The notes below the pieces were generated by a model, which saw nothing but the letters and a program-made list of their open reading frames with translations, ran no database searches and was not told the DNA's origin. DNA of 53,782 bases. It comes from Muribaculaceae bacterium. GTDB taxonomy: Bacteria; Bacteroidota; Bacteroidia; Bacteroidales; Muribaculaceae. Where the stretch lies: assembly GCA_017620635.1 (NCBI GenBank), contig JAGAUV010000014.1, positions 1 to 53,782 on the forward strand. Direction: 5' to 3'. Below are positions 42,161 to 50,764 of the stretch, piece after piece (position 1 is the first letter of the stretch; every line of letters starts with the position of its first letter). The position numbers were made by a program, and so were the translations under genes.

Positions 42161-43207
42161 TTATTTATAGTTTAACTTTTTGCTTGTAAAACGTTTACGG
42201 ATCTCGGGGATCTTCGATTTGAAGTGAGCCACAGCATCGTCGAGCGAACCGTAAAACTCGCCGCCGGCCGCATTGAGATGACCGCCGCCGCCGAAATATT
42301 CGCTGCACAGATCATTCACGGCGAAGTCGCCCTGACTGCGCATCGACACGCGTATGCAGTCGCTTTCCTCGCGCATGAACACGCTGAACACCACTTTTGG
42401 TATCGCCAACGGCTTGTTGACCAGGCCCTCGGTATCGCCGCGTGTGTAATGGAAACGGTTGAGCTCGTCGCGGCTGAGCACCATGAGCGAGCAATGTATC
42501 TCGGGTATCAGCTCCATCTTGCGCAATATAGCGTAGGCGTTGAGCCGCAGACAGTTGGACGAGAAGGTGTTGAAGAGTATGTTGTTAAGCTTTTCCTTGT
42601 CGGCGCCCTTGCGTACAAGTTCGGCCACGACAATATAGAGCTCGGGGTCGTTGCAGTTGTATGCGAAATTACCCGTATCGGTCATCATGCCGGCAAGTAT
42701 GCACTCGGCAGCCTGCTTGTCGATGAGGTTGAAAAGCTCGAGGCGGCACAGAAAGCGGAAAAGCAGATATGCGGTAGCCGGCATATCTGTATGCGAGATC
42801 ACTACATCGGCCTTGAGGCCGGGATCGAGATGATGGTCGATAAGTATTTTGGGAGCGGACGAGCCCTCGAGCACTTCTGCCAGACGCCCGGTGCGCCGGG
42901 GCTCGTTGAAGTCGAGACAGAGTATAAGGTCGGTCTCGTTGAGCAGACGGCAGGCGAAGTCGAAGTACTTCGACGCATCCACAATCTCCTTGGCGCCCGG
43001 AAGGTTCCTGAGGTTATCCTGATACGAATCGGGTATAACAACCTTGGCGTCCTTGCCCATGGCTGTCAGCACATGGGCCGCGGCAAGCGACGAGCCTATA
43101 GCGTCGCCGTCGGGGCCGGTGTGGCATATTATAGTCACACGCTCTGCGGCGTCGATAAGGGCCTTGGCGCGGTCGATATTTTTCTGATCAATCTTGCGTG
43201 ATATCAT
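42161..43207 (-). CDS. nrnA: DHH-family phosphoesterase NrnA (oligoribonuclease / pAp phosphatase-like)
   Basis: A 348-residue DHH-DHHA1 enzyme that in related bacteria degrades nanoRNAs and pAp or cyclic dinucleotide fragments. Metal-binding blocks: 'ICHTGPDGDAIGSSLA' (motif I), 'LILCLDFNEPRRTGRL' (motif II) and 'PKILIDHHLDPG' (DHH). The DHHA1 domain ends with 'GGGHLNAAGGEFYGSL'. It starts a three-gene run with DUF4827 and glmM and has a consensus promoter. Substrate range is by family. Confidence 0.9.
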   Translation of the reverse strand: MISRKIDQKNIDRAKALIDAAERVTIICHTGPDGDAIGSSLAAAHVLTAMGKDAKVVIPDSYQDNLRNLPGAKEIVDASKYFDFACRLLNETDLILCLDFNEPRRTGRLAEVLEGSSAPKILIDHHLDPGLKADVVISHTDMPATAYLLFRFLCRLELFNLIDKQAAECILAGMMTDTGNFAYNCNDPELYIVVAELVRKGADKEKLNNILFNTFSSNCLRLNAYAILRKMELIPEIHCSLMVLSRDELNRFHYTRGDTEGLVNKPLAIPKVVFSVFMREESDCIRVSMRSQGDFAVNDLCSEYFGGGGHLNAAGGEFYGSLDDAVAHFKSKIPEIRKRFTSKKLNYK

Positions 43208-43224
43208 TTACAATAATTATCGCG

Positions 43225-43255
43225 CAAAATTACGTAAAATATGCCAAAACTCAAA
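43225..43255 (-). promoter_or_regulatory. Bacteroidetes-type promoter for nrnA-DUF4827-glmM
   Basis: Minus strand: TTTG (43255-43252), 19-base spacer, TAATTTTG (43232-43225), a full consensus match 17 bases before the ATG at 43207. Confidence 0.75.
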
Positions 43256-43378
43256 CCCTCTGCTTGTTAATAATGGATAAAACAAAAGTGAACCGCCAGC
43301 CGTAAAAAAATTATTACGTTGCATTAAACCTTTGCCCGCCGCGGCAGTCTAATACAAGATAATATATCATAACTTACT

Positions 43379-45331
43379 ATGAAAAGAACACATATACTCC
43401 TGTTGTTTGCCGTACTTGCCGTCAGCGTTTTTGCGGCCGTGAAAAAACCTCTTGTCAGCTCTGTCGAACCTCCCTACTGGTGGACAGGCATGGCCAATGA
43501 CACACTTCAGCTCTTTATCTACGGAAACGATGTCAAGAATGCCCGAATGAGCGTCGACTACCCCGGTGTCGACATCGTCGGGGTCGCCGATCTCGACGGA
43601 TCTCCCGATTACAAGGTAATCTACCTTACTTTAGGGAAGGACACCCGTCCCGGCACCATGGAGCTGTCGTTTGTCAACGGCAAGCAGAAACAAAAAGTAA
43701 CTTACGAACTGAAGAAGCGCACCTGGGATCCGGCGTCAAATCCCGGCTTCGACGCTTCCGATGTGCTCTACCTCATCATGCCCGACCGCTTTTCGGACGG
43801 CGACATCAGCAACAACGACCTGCCCGAATCAATGAAGCCGGCTCTCTCGCGAAATGAAGGCGCAGGCAAAGCTCGCCGACACATGATGCGCGGCGACACG
43901 GGAGCCGACCGCTCACGCCCCAACTCACGCCACGGCGGCGACATACAGGGCATGCGCAACCATCTCGACTACATCGAAGATCTCGGTGTGACAGCGATAT
44001 GGGTCAACCCTGTTCAGACTAACAATCAGCCCGGCGGTTCTTACCACGGCTATGCTACAACCGATTACTACAACATCGATCCTCGCTTCGGAAGCAACGA
44101 CGAATGGCGCGAGTTTGTGGCCGACGCGCACAGCCGCGGCCTCAAAGTGGTAATGGACATGATCTTCAATCACTGCGGCAGCGAGCATGTGTGGATGAAA
44201 AAATTCCCGTCGAGCGACTGGTTCAACCATCAGGCCGAATTTGAGGCCGACGGCACTGTCGCTCAGACAACACACCGCAAATCCACTCTCCATGACCCCT
44301 ACGGCAGCAAGAAGGACTACGACCGAATGGTCAACGGCTGGTTTGTACGCAGCATGCCCGACCTGAACCAGCTCAATCCCCACCTGATGGACTATCTCAT
44401 ACAGAACTCCATCTTCTGGATCGAGGACTCTCGTATCGACGGCATACGCATGGACACCTACCCCTACGCCGACAAGGACGCAATGGCTCGCTGGATCGAT
44501 GCTGTGGAGCGCGAGTACCCCAACTTCAACATCGTGGGCGAATGCTGGTATGGCAACGACTCCGCCAATTCATTCTGGCAGCGCGGAAGCAAGGTCAACG
44601 CCACCGATCCGCGGCTTAAAACAGTAATGGACTTTATGTTTGCCCTCAATGGCGACAAATATTTCTCGGAGCAGACCGGCAACGGCGAAGGTGGGGGCGG
44701 CCTCAACAACGTATACGAGCACCTCGCAAACGACTTTCTCTACCCCGACCCGTCATATATACTCACTTTCCTCGACAATCACGACACCGACCGCTTCCTC
44801 CGCACACGTCCCGAGAATCTCGGCTCGTGGAAGCAGGGACTGACATTCCTGCTCACATCGCGAGGAATACCACAGATCTACTACGGCACGGAAATACTCA
44901 TGCACGGCACCAAGGACAAGGGCGGCGATGCCAACATAAGGCTCGACATGCCCGGCGGTTTCCCCGGCGATACCACCACGGTATTCACTCGCGAGGGTCG
45001 CTCGCCGATGCAGAATGAGGCATTCGACTACCTGTCGAAGCTCCTCAAATGGCGCAAGAGCCCACAGGCAAACGAAGTGATTGCCCGAGGCTCGTTAAAA
45101 CACTTTGCGCCGGTCGACGGTGTGTATGTCTACGCACGCCGACTCGGCGACAAGCAGGTAATAGTGCTTCTTAACGGCTCCGACCGTCCCACAGCTGTCG
45201 ATTCGGAATATTACAGCGAACTGCTGACCGACGGAAACAAGTATAAAAATATTTTCGACGGTACTCCCTACACCCTTTCGGGCAAAATCGAGCTCGGGCC
45301 AAGAGCTACCTTGGTTCTGGCTAATTTCTAA
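43379..45331 (+). CDS. Exported SusA-like GH13 neopullulanase/alpha-amylase
   Basis: A 650-residue enzyme with a signal peptide (about 20 residues). An N-terminal cyclomaltodextrinase-type beta domain (about 25-115, 'VEPPYWWTGMANDTLQLFIY') comes first. The GH13 barrel has 'LKVVMDMIFNHCGSEH' (I), 'DSRIDGIRMDTYPYADKDAM' (II, nucleophile Asp), 'FNIVGECWYGN' (III, Glu) and 'LTFLDNHDTDRF' (IV), and a C-terminal beta domain follows. This layout matches periplasmic SusA of Bacteroides, which cuts starch oligosaccharides after import. No susC/susD lies beside it. Its stop overlaps the convergent flavodoxin stop by four bases. Confidence 0.92.
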   Translation: MKRTHILLLFAVLAVSVFAAVKKPLVSSVEPPYWWTGMANDTLQLFIYGNDVKNARMSVDYPGVDIVGVADLDGSPDYKVIYLTLGKDTRPGTMELSFVNGKQKQKVTYELKKRTWDPASNPGFDASDVLYLIMPDRFSDGDISNNDLPESMKPALSRNEGAGKARRHMMRGDTGADRSRPNSRHGGDIQGMRNHLDYIEDLGVTAIWVNPVQTNNQPGGSYHGYATTDYYNIDPRFGSNDEWREFVADAHSRGLKVVMDMIFNHCGSEHVWMKKFPSSDWFNHQAEFEADGTVAQTTHRKSTLHDPYGSKKDYDRMVNGWFVRSMPDLNQLNPHLMDYLIQNSIFWIEDSRIDGIRMDTYPYADKDAMARWIDAVEREYPNFNIVGECWYGNDSANSFWQRGSKVNATDPRLKTVMDFMFALNGDKYFSEQTGNGEGGGGLNNVYEHLANDFLYPDPSYILTFLDNHDTDRFLRTRPENLGSWKQGLTFLLTSRGIPQIYYGTEILMHGTKDKGGDANIRLDMPGGFPGDTTTVFTREGRSPMQNEAFDYLSKLLKWRKSPQANEVIARGSLKHFAPVDGVYVYARRLGDKQVIVLLNGSDRPTAVDSEYYSELLTDGNKYKNIFDGTPYTLSGKIELGPRATLVLANF

Positions 45332-45825
45332 GCCTCGTTCTTTATCTTATCGGTCCAGTCGCGCAGGCGAGTGGCGGTCAGCTCAGGATGGTTGACCTCG
45401 TCGAGCACGAGGCCGCGCATCGTGGCCCCGTCGCTCGCCGCCGAACGGTCGTAGTGGTATCCTTCGGCCGGAAACTCGCCGATAAATTCGGCGACGGTGC
45501 CTTTGAGACGTTCGTAAAGCACGCCTACGGCATCACAGAATGTATCCGACATTGTCTCGTCGCCGCAGCCGAAGAGAGCTATCTTGCGGCCGTGAAGATC
45601 GAGCGATTCCACCCCGTCGAGGAAGTCGTACCAGTCATCCTCGATTTCTCCGTTGCCCCATGTCGACGATCCCATTATAAGCAGATCGTAATTGCCTACG
45701 GCTGATGGTGCGGTGGAAGCCACATCATGGGTATCGGCATCAGCGACATTCATAAGTTTGCCTATGCGACGTGCGACATCGGCCGTTGTTCCGGTGGCCG
45801 AGCCATAAAATATACCTGTTTTCAT
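45328..45825 (-). CDS. fldA: Flavodoxin
   Basis: A 165-residue long-chain flavodoxin that carries electrons with FMN in place of ferredoxin. The FMN phosphate loop is 'IFYGSATGTTADVARRIG'. The 60s loop 'LIMGSSTWGNGEIEDDW' holds the Trp that stacks on the flavin. 'KIALFGCGDETMSDTFCDAV' forms the 90s loop. It lies downstream of rmuC with a 52-base gap and tail-to-tail with the GH13 gene. The nearby KorAB needs a low-potential carrier, which this could supply (inference). Confidence 0.93.
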   Translation of the reverse strand: MKTGIFYGSATGTTADVARRIGKLMNVADADTHDVASTAPSAVGNYDLLIMGSSTWGNGEIEDDWYDFLDGVESLDLHGRKIALFGCGDETMSDTFCDAVGVLYERLKGTVAEFIGEFPAEGYHYDRSAASDGATMRGLVLDEVNHPELTATRLRDWTDKIKNEA

Positions 45826-45877
45826 ATTGTATCGGTGTTAGTTGTCACTATATAAAACACCGGTACGGGTCAATGGT

Positions 45878-47011
45878 TCAGTCCTCGTCGGCCGAGTAGC
45901 GCGAGGGGAGCTTTTTCTTCGACTTGGCGCCGAGCTGTTCGAGCTTCTGTGCTCTGGCGATAAGATTGCCGGGGCCTCCGGTAAGCTTGGCGAAGGCGCT
46001 GTTCCAGGCATCACGGGCACCGCTCACAGCCTTGTCGATGCGGTCCATATCGTCAAGGAAGCCACGCAGTTTATCGAGCATCTTGCCGGCTTCGTCGGCT
46101 ATGGCGAGGGCGTTGCGGTTCTGCTTGTCGTGGCGCCACATCTGCTCTATGAGCTTCACTATCGACATAAGGTGGGTAGGCGATATGATGAGCACATGGC
46201 TGTCGCAGGCGGTCTGCCAGAGCTTGGAGTCGAGATTCATGGCGGCAAGGAAGGCGCCCTCATGAGGAATGAACATCAGCACGTAGTCGAAACGGCCTTC
46301 TCCGACAGAGTCCTGATACGCCTTGTTGCGCAGCTCGGCGATATGCTTCTTTACCGAATAGACATGAGCCCTGGCATATTGCTCGCGCGCGGCCTCACTG
46401 TCGGCATTGAGCATGTTGATATAATCCTGTATCGACACTTTGGAGTCGATAATGATCTTGCGGCCCTCGGTGTAGTTGATTACCACGTCCGGCCGCAGGC
46501 GGTTGCCGTCATCGTTCGTTACCGACTCCTGCACGGTGTACTCATATCCGCGGCGGAAACCGGCCTGCTCGAGAATATTGTCGAGTATCATCTCGCCCCA
46601 GTCGCCCTGCAGCTTTGAGTTGCCCTTGAGGGCATCGGTAAGACGCCGAGTCTCCATGCTCACGGTGTTGCTGAGCACCACCAGATCGCGTATGCGCTCG
46701 CCGAGCGAGAAGCGTTCGCGAGCCTCCTTGTTGTATCGTTCGTCTATCGATTTGCGGAACGACTCGAGGTCGTCGCGCACCGGAGCCAGCACCTCGGCGA
46801 GCCCGTGGGTGTTCTGCTGCCGGAGGGCTTCGGAGTTGTCGGCAAGCACCTTCGCCGCCAGCCGCGCGAACCTTGTCTCGTAGTCATCAGAGCACCGTTC
46901 GGCCAGACGGGCATTCTCCACACGCGCCGCACTGAGCCGCGACCACAGCACGGCAATTACAATCACGGCGGCCACAAGAGCCGCCACGAGTATTATCACA
47001 GTTGCGCTCAC
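45878..47011 (-). CDS. rmuC: DNA recombination protein RmuC
   Basis: A 377-residue protein. It has an N-terminal membrane anchor ('VIILVAALVAAVIVIAVLW'), a coiled-coil stretch of about 80 residues, and a PD-(D/E)xK nuclease-like domain with 'GDWGEMILDNILEQAGFRRG', 'RPDVVINYTEGRKIIIDSKV' and 'SPTHLMSIVKLIEQMWR'. RmuC limits rearrangements at inverted repeats. The start is GTG at 47011 and overlaps the HU-like stop (GTGA), so translation is coupled. Confidence 0.93.
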   Translation of the reverse strand: MSATVIILVAALVAAVIVIAVLWSRLSAARVENARLAERCSDDYETRFARLAAKVLADNSEALRQQNTHGLAEVLAPVRDDLESFRKSIDERYNKEARERFSLGERIRDLVVLSNTVSMETRRLTDALKGNSKLQGDWGEMILDNILEQAGFRRGYEYTVQESVTNDDGNRLRPDVVINYTEGRKIIIDSKVSIQDYINMLNADSEAAREQYARAHVYSVKKHIAELRNKAYQDSVGEGRFDYVLMFIPHEGAFLAAMNLDSKLWQTACDSHVLIISPTHLMSIVKLIEQMWRHDKQNRNALAIADEAGKMLDKLRGFLDDMDRIDKAVSGARDAWNSAFAKLTGGPGNLIARAQKLEQLGAKSKKKLPSRYSADED

Positions 47012-47313
47012 AGAGCCTTGCCTCCGATCACTTCGTCGACGGGGTTGATTCGCCTCAGCAGCGATGCGCCGGGCTCGAACTCCATCACTATCTCGGGCGG
47101 CAGCAGCATGCGCTTGCCGGTGGAGAGATCCTCGCTTATGGTTTCGTCATGCTTGACCGGACGGAAAGTGCCGAAGGTGGGCACGGCTACGGAGTCGAGC
47201 TCCGCTCCTGTCTGCTGAAGGATGAGCGACAGGCCTTCCACCAGAGCGTCGACATCGGCCACCGTGCGGCCGGTACGCTCGCTGATAGTTTTTCGCAATT
47301 GCTTGTAGTCCAT
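47008..47313 (-). CDS. HU/IHF-family DNA-binding protein
   Basis: A 101-residue protein with an HU-like fold: helices 'DYKQLRKTISERTGRTVADV' and 'LVEGLSLILQQTGAELDSV', then the beta-arm region 'AVPTFGTFRPVKHDETIS' and 'LPPEIVMEFEPGASLLRRI'. The core 'FGTF' is that of HU proteins, but the arm is poor in basic residues compared with histone-like HU, so sequence-independent DNA bending may be weaker. It lies between the TlpA-like gene (12-base gap) and rmuC. Confidence 0.8.
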   Translation of the reverse strand: MDYKQLRKTISERTGRTVADVDALVEGLSLILQQTGAELDSVAVPTFGTFRPVKHDETISEDLSTGKRMLLPPEIVMEFEPGASLLRRINPVDEVIGGKAL

Positions 47314-47325
47314 TGTCCGCAGGGC

Positions 47326-48330
47326 TTATTTCTTGATATATTTCTCTACATCGGCCACAAGGTCCTCGCCCTGTTTGTCACGACTGAGGATAGTGCCGTC
47401 GGGGCCTATGAGCATTATACACGGAATGCCGGTAATGCCGTAAAGATCGGTCGGCACTGTCTGTGCGTTGATGATATTGGGCCATTTAAGACCATGCGAC
47501 TTGATCGCCTCGAGAGTGTTGGCCGGTTCATCCCACACGGCCACACCTACTATGTCGAGGCCCTTGTCGTGGTATTTTTCATAGAGATCCTTCAGCACCG
47601 CAGCCTGACGCATGCAGGGGCCGCACCAGCTTGCCCAGAAATCGACAAGAGTGTACTTGCCGGGCTTCACATAGTCGCTGAGCTTCTCGGCCTTGCCGTC
47701 GTTTGTGATGGTAAAGTCCACATATTTGCGTCCGGGCTGTGTGGCCTCGCGTTTTTCGGCGGCGTCGAGCATTTTCTTAACACGCTGATACTTGGCGAAA
47801 TCAGGATACTTCTTGAGCATTTCACGCAACTCGGGCGCAGATGCCTGGCTCGCGTCGCCGTTGAGGAACACGTAACAGCCCAGGGGATTGTCGCGGTTTG
47901 CCATCATAGTGCTGTCGAGCACGGCATTGTATTTATTGAGGATTGCCTGCTGCCCTGCCTCGTCGGCCTTCTGGAAATCGGCAGCAAGTGCGTTGAGTCT
48001 GTTTCCCATGGCCCGAAGCTCGTCGTTGAGCATGGAGCCGAAAGCGCCGCCCTTGTCGCTGAACGATATTGTGCCGGCCTCGAGGATAAACACAGGCTTG
48101 CGCACACCGTCGACTATGACACGTGCGAGATAGGGTTCGTCGACCTCGCCCTCGAATGTGGCGACAGCATTCTCTACGAGTACACTGTCTACCGTCTCGC
48201 CGGTGTCGAAGTTGATAAGACGGGCCATGGCACCGTCGTCGTCCTTGGTCATGGGTGTGATGACTTTATAGTGCTGAGCCGAAGCCACGCCTACAAAAAA
48301 AAGCGAGGCAAGTAGTGCGATATATTTCAT
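47326..48330 (-). CDS. TlpA-like thiol-disulfide oxidoreductase with DUF4369 domain
   Basis: A 334-residue exported protein with a signal peptide (about 18 residues, 'LFFVGVASA'). A DUF4369 beta domain (about 20-110), a helical linker, and a thioredoxin domain follow; the redox site is 'DFWASWCGPCMRQAAVLKDL' (WCxxC), with the cis-Pro in 'YGITGIPCIMLIGPDG'. Such proteins reduce or isomerise disulfides in the periplasm. I use the ATG at 48330; an upstream in-frame start at 48378 lies in the hpf terminator. It starts the run TlpA-HU-rmuC-fldA. Confidence 0.9.
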   Translation of the reverse strand: MKYIALLASLFFVGVASAQHYKVITPMTKDDDGAMARLINFDTGETVDSVLVENAVATFEGEVDEPYLARVIVDGVRKPVFILEAGTISFSDKGGAFGSMLNDELRAMGNRLNALAADFQKADEAGQQAILNKYNAVLDSTMMANRDNPLGCYVFLNGDASQASAPELREMLKKYPDFAKYQRVKKMLDAAEKREATQPGRKYVDFTITNDGKAEKLSDYVKPGKYTLVDFWASWCGPCMRQAAVLKDLYEKYHDKGLDIVGVAVWDEPANTLEAIKSHGLKWPNIINAQTVPTDLYGITGIPCIMLIGPDGTILSRDKQGEDLVADVEKYIKK

Positions 48331-48351
48331 ATTCTGTGTCAGAAAATAATC

Positions 48352-48395
48352 ACAACGGCACGGACCGCGGTATTTCATACGGTCCGTGCTGTTGT
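48352..48395 (-). terminator. Intrinsic terminator after hpf
   Basis: Sixteen-base arms ACAACGGCACGGACCG (48352-48367) and CGGTCCGTGCTGTTGT (48380-48395) pair fully if one G-T is allowed, around a 12-base loop; the minus side continues into GATTATTTTCT. Confidence 0.8.
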
Positions 48396-48410
48396 ATGGC
48401 TTATGGTTTG

Positions 48411-48704
48411 TTACTTCTTTTCTTTATATTTTTCGAGCTGACGCTCAACGGCTTCGATAGCGGTATCGACGGCTTCCTCGAAGCTGTCAGCCACCTTTGT
48501 AGCCACCACGTCGTCGTGCGAGGGCATGGACACGCGCACGATTACCTCCTTGTTCATGACGCTTTCGGGCTTGACTACTTTGAGGATTGTATCGAATACT
48601 GTGATGTCGGGGAAACGACGTGCCAGACGTTCTGCTTTCTTGTTGATGAAATCGGTAAGACGGTCAGCGATTTCAAAGTGGATGGCTTGGATTCTTACTT
48701 CCAT
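48411..48704 (-). CDS. hpf: Ribosome hibernation-promoting factor (short HPF/RaiA)
   Basis: A 97-residue HPF-family protein. 'VRIQAIHFEIADRLTDFINK' and 'KAERLARRFPDITVFDTIL' form the first helix and strands; 'DVVATKVADSFEEAVDTAIE' and 'AVERQLEKYKEKK' form the end. It binds the decoding centre of idle ribosomes and helps dimer formation. It starts two bases after the stop of the xer recombinase, a pair seen widely in Bacteroidales. Confidence 0.93.
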   Translation of the reverse strand: MEVRIQAIHFEIADRLTDFINKKAERLARRFPDITVFDTILKVVKPESVMNKEVIVRVSMPSHDDVVATKVADSFEEAVDTAIEAVERQLEKYKEKK

Positions 48705-48706
48705 AA

Positions 48707-49621
48707 TTAGTTCTCCTTTTTTTGTGCACGTGGATGTGCGAGTTTGTAATTTTTTTGGAGTTCTCGGTATGACAGATGGGTGTATCGCTGTGTAGTAGCC
48801 AGCGATGCGTGCCCAAGAAGTTTCTGTACGGCGGCCAAGTCGGCGCCATTGTTGAGCATATCCGTGGCAAAGGAATGCCTGAGGGTATGCGGCGAGCGGC
48901 GCGACGACTTCACATTGGCCGAGTCGAGCACCGAACGGACCGTACGGTACACAAGACCGTAGTAGACCGGATCGCCGTTGTCGCGGACAAAGAAGGCGTC
49001 CGTGCCCGTCTGGGGTACGGATGTGCTGCGTATGTCTCGGTAGTGGCTTATCATCTCGCGTAATTCTTCGCCGAAAGGTATTATTCTTTCTTTATTACGC
49101 TTGCCGAGCACTTTTAGTTCGCCGCGCGAGGTATCCACATCGACATCTTTCAGCCCCACGAGCTCGGCGGCGCGCATGCCTGTGGTATAAAGCATGGTCA
49201 CTATCAGCTCGTTGCGGACAGCGGAAAAGACATCGGTACTCTCCGAGGCGTCGTAGCTGTCGATAATCGCACATATCTCATTCTGCGGCACGAAGGACGG
49301 CAGCGCCTTCTCGAGTTTCGGGCCGCGGAGGTTGGCGGTAGGGTCGATCTCGAGGCCGTGGCGGCGCTTGAGATAATGATAAAAGGTGCGGAGCGTGGTC
49401 TCGCGCCGGGCAAGCGATGTATTCTTTATGCCGCGCTGCGCCTCATAGCTGATCCATAGGCGGATATCGGCAAGCGTGACATCGGCAGGATTATCAGCCT
49501 TCCCCAACTCCGCGCCAAGGAAACGGCGGAAGGAATCGAGATCGGAGCGATATGCCCTGACCGTATTCTCCGACTTGTTCATCTCGGCTTTAAGATAGTT
49601 GAGAAACGCGCTGTAATACAT
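48707..49621 (-). CDS. xerC: Tyrosine site-specific recombinase (XerC/D type)
   Basis: A 304-residue recombinase with an N-terminal SAM-like core-binding domain ('SAFLNYLKAEMNKSENTVRA') and a catalytic domain. Active residues are readable: Arg in 'YTTGMRAAELVGL', Lys in 'LKVLGKRNKERI', His-x-x-Arg in 'SPHTLRHSFATDM', His in 'QKLLGHASLATTQ' and Tyr in 'RYTHLSYRE'. This fits chromosome-dimer resolution at dif. Pairing with hpf is the standard Bacteroidales locus rather than a mobile element. XerC versus XerD cannot be fixed from one copy. Confidence 0.88.
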   Translation of the reverse strand: MYYSAFLNYLKAEMNKSENTVRAYRSDLDSFRRFLGAELGKADNPADVTLADIRLWISYEAQRGIKNTSLARRETTLRTFYHYLKRRHGLEIDPTANLRGPKLEKALPSFVPQNEICAIIDSYDASESTDVFSAVRNELIVTMLYTTGMRAAELVGLKDVDVDTSRGELKVLGKRNKERIIPFGEELREMISHYRDIRSTSVPQTGTDAFFVRDNGDPVYYGLVYRTVRSVLDSANVKSSRRSPHTLRHSFATDMLNNGADLAAVQKLLGHASLATTQRYTHLSYRELQKNYKLAHPRAQKKEN

Positions 49622-49624
49622 AAA

Positions 49625-49673
49625 CGTGCCATGCGAAGCAGCTGATTTATCTCACACTGCGGTGCATGGCACG
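49625..49673 (-). other. 10-base inverted repeat in the xer leader
   Basis: CGTGCCATGC and GCATGGCACG (49625-49634 and 49664-49673) are exact complements with a 29-base loop. On the minus strand the second arm ends three bases before the xer ATG at 49621, so the folded leader could mask the start region. It could also serve as a weak korB terminator, but no T-tract follows. Confidence 0.5.
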
Positions 49674-49703
49674 AATTTAGTCACTTATTTTGATATATGC
49701 AAA
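49672..49703 (-). promoter_or_regulatory. Promoter for xer-hpf
   Basis: Minus strand: TTTG (49703-49700), 20-base spacer, TAAATTCG (49679-49672), one mismatch from TAnnTTTG. The start point would fall within the first arm of the leader hairpin. Confidence 0.55.
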
Positions 49704-49741
49704 TTTTTTATCTGCATCAGTCCCCCGAGGGGGCCGGTCCG

Positions 49742-50761
49742 TCAGTCTGTAACCGTCCAGGTGTCGCCGGCGAGTATCATGTCGCGCAGCGAAGAGAAAC
49801 CTTTACGGGCACGTACCTCGTCGACCTGGCGGCATACACCCTCCTCGTACGACGGCGACTCGACATCGCGTATCACGCCGAGGGCGAGGGGCAGTTCACC
49901 GAGACCGTCCATCATGGCAAGCTGCTGATGTAGGAAGTTGGTAGGCGTATGTGCGTCGTGGACGAGCACATCGTCGATAGTGTAGCCGTCCTCGCCTATG
50001 GTAACAGCTTTGAGAAGGAAGCCGTCTTGCACAAGACCGCGCTCTTTGTTGGCGCCGAAGAGCATCTTCTCGCCATGACGGAGCGTGATAGTGCGTTCGG
50101 CACGCACCTCGCGGTCGGTTATAGGATTGTGGATGCCGTTGTTGAAGATTACACAGTTCTGAAGTATCTCAACGACAGAAGTACCTTTATGACGTGCGGC
50201 AGCCACCATTACTTCCTGCGAGGTGGCAAGCTCCACGTCGATCGAACGGGCGAAGAAATTGCCACGGGCACCGAAGACAAGCTCTGCCGGGATAAACGGA
50301 TCCTCGGTAGTGCCGTAAGGGCTCGACTTCGACACAAAGCCACGTGCGCTCGTGGGAGAGTACTGACCTTTGGTAAGACCGTATATCTTGTTGTTGAAGA
50401 GTATGATATTGATATCCACATTACGGCGTACGGCATGGATGAAATGATTGCCGCCGATGGCGAGACCGTCGCCGTCGCCCGAGATCTGCCATACCGTCAT
50501 TTCGGGGTTCGCAACCTTATAGCCCGTGGCTATGGCGGCGGCGCGTCCGTGAATGGTATGGAAACCGTAGGTATTCATGTAGTAAGGCAGACGCGAGCTG
50601 CATCCGATACCCGATATCACAGCCGTGCGGTGGGGAGCGATGCCAAGTGTCGCCATTGCCTTCTGCAGTGTGTTGAGTATGGCATGGTCGCCGCAGCCGG
50701 GGCACCAGCGCACTGCCTGATCGCTCTTATAGTCAGCAGGGGTAAAATGTATTTCTTCCAT
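49742..50761 (-). CDS. korB: 2-oxoacid (2-oxoglutarate):ferredoxin oxidoreductase, beta subunit
   Basis: A 339-residue thiamine-diphosphate subunit. 'VRWCPGCGDHAILNTLQ' holds the CxxC, 'TIHGRAAAIATGYKVANPEM' and 'WQISGDGDGLAIGGNHF' form the TPP/Mg site, and 'NIILFNNKIYGLTKGQYSPT' is the conserved core. With KorA it would decarboxylate 2-oxoglutarate to succinyl-CoA while reducing ferredoxin, or run in reverse. It starts three bases after korA. The two-subunit form (KorA with the gamma domain fused) is typical of Bacteroidetes. Specificity for 2-oxoglutarate over other 2-oxoacids is by family. Confidence 0.93.
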   Translation of the reverse strand: MEEIHFTPADYKSDQAVRWCPGCGDHAILNTLQKAMATLGIAPHRTAVISGIGCSSRLPYYMNTYGFHTIHGRAAAIATGYKVANPEMTVWQISGDGDGLAIGGNHFIHAVRRNVDINIILFNNKIYGLTKGQYSPTSARGFVSKSSPYGTTEDPFIPAELVFGARGNFFARSIDVELATSQEVMVAAARHKGTSVVEILQNCVIFNNGIHNPITDREVRAERTITLRHGEKMLFGANKERGLVQDGFLLKAVTIGEDGYTIDDVLVHDAHTPTNFLHQQLAMMDGLGELPLALGVIRDVESPSYEEGVCRQVDEVRARKGFSSLRDMILAGDTWTVTD

Positions 50762-50764
50762 TGC

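Noticed and set aside
45833-45862. CGGTGTT/AACACCG inverted repeat between rmuC and flavodoxin
   Set aside because: Only seven bases with a 16-base gap and no supporting promoter or T-tract; could be chance.
47002-48315. 437-codon plus-strand frame opposite the HU-like and TlpA-like genes
   Set aside because: It spans two real minus-strand genes and has no recognisable domain.
48707-49621. Tyrosine recombinase as an integrase of a mobile element
   Set aside because: It is paired with hpf in the usual chromosomal XerC-type setting, with no attachment repeats, tRNA gene or cargo beside it.
49722-49733. CCCCCGAGGGGG hairpin after korB as an intrinsic terminator
   Set aside because: Very small loop and no T-tract on the minus side; kept only as a possible weak pause.
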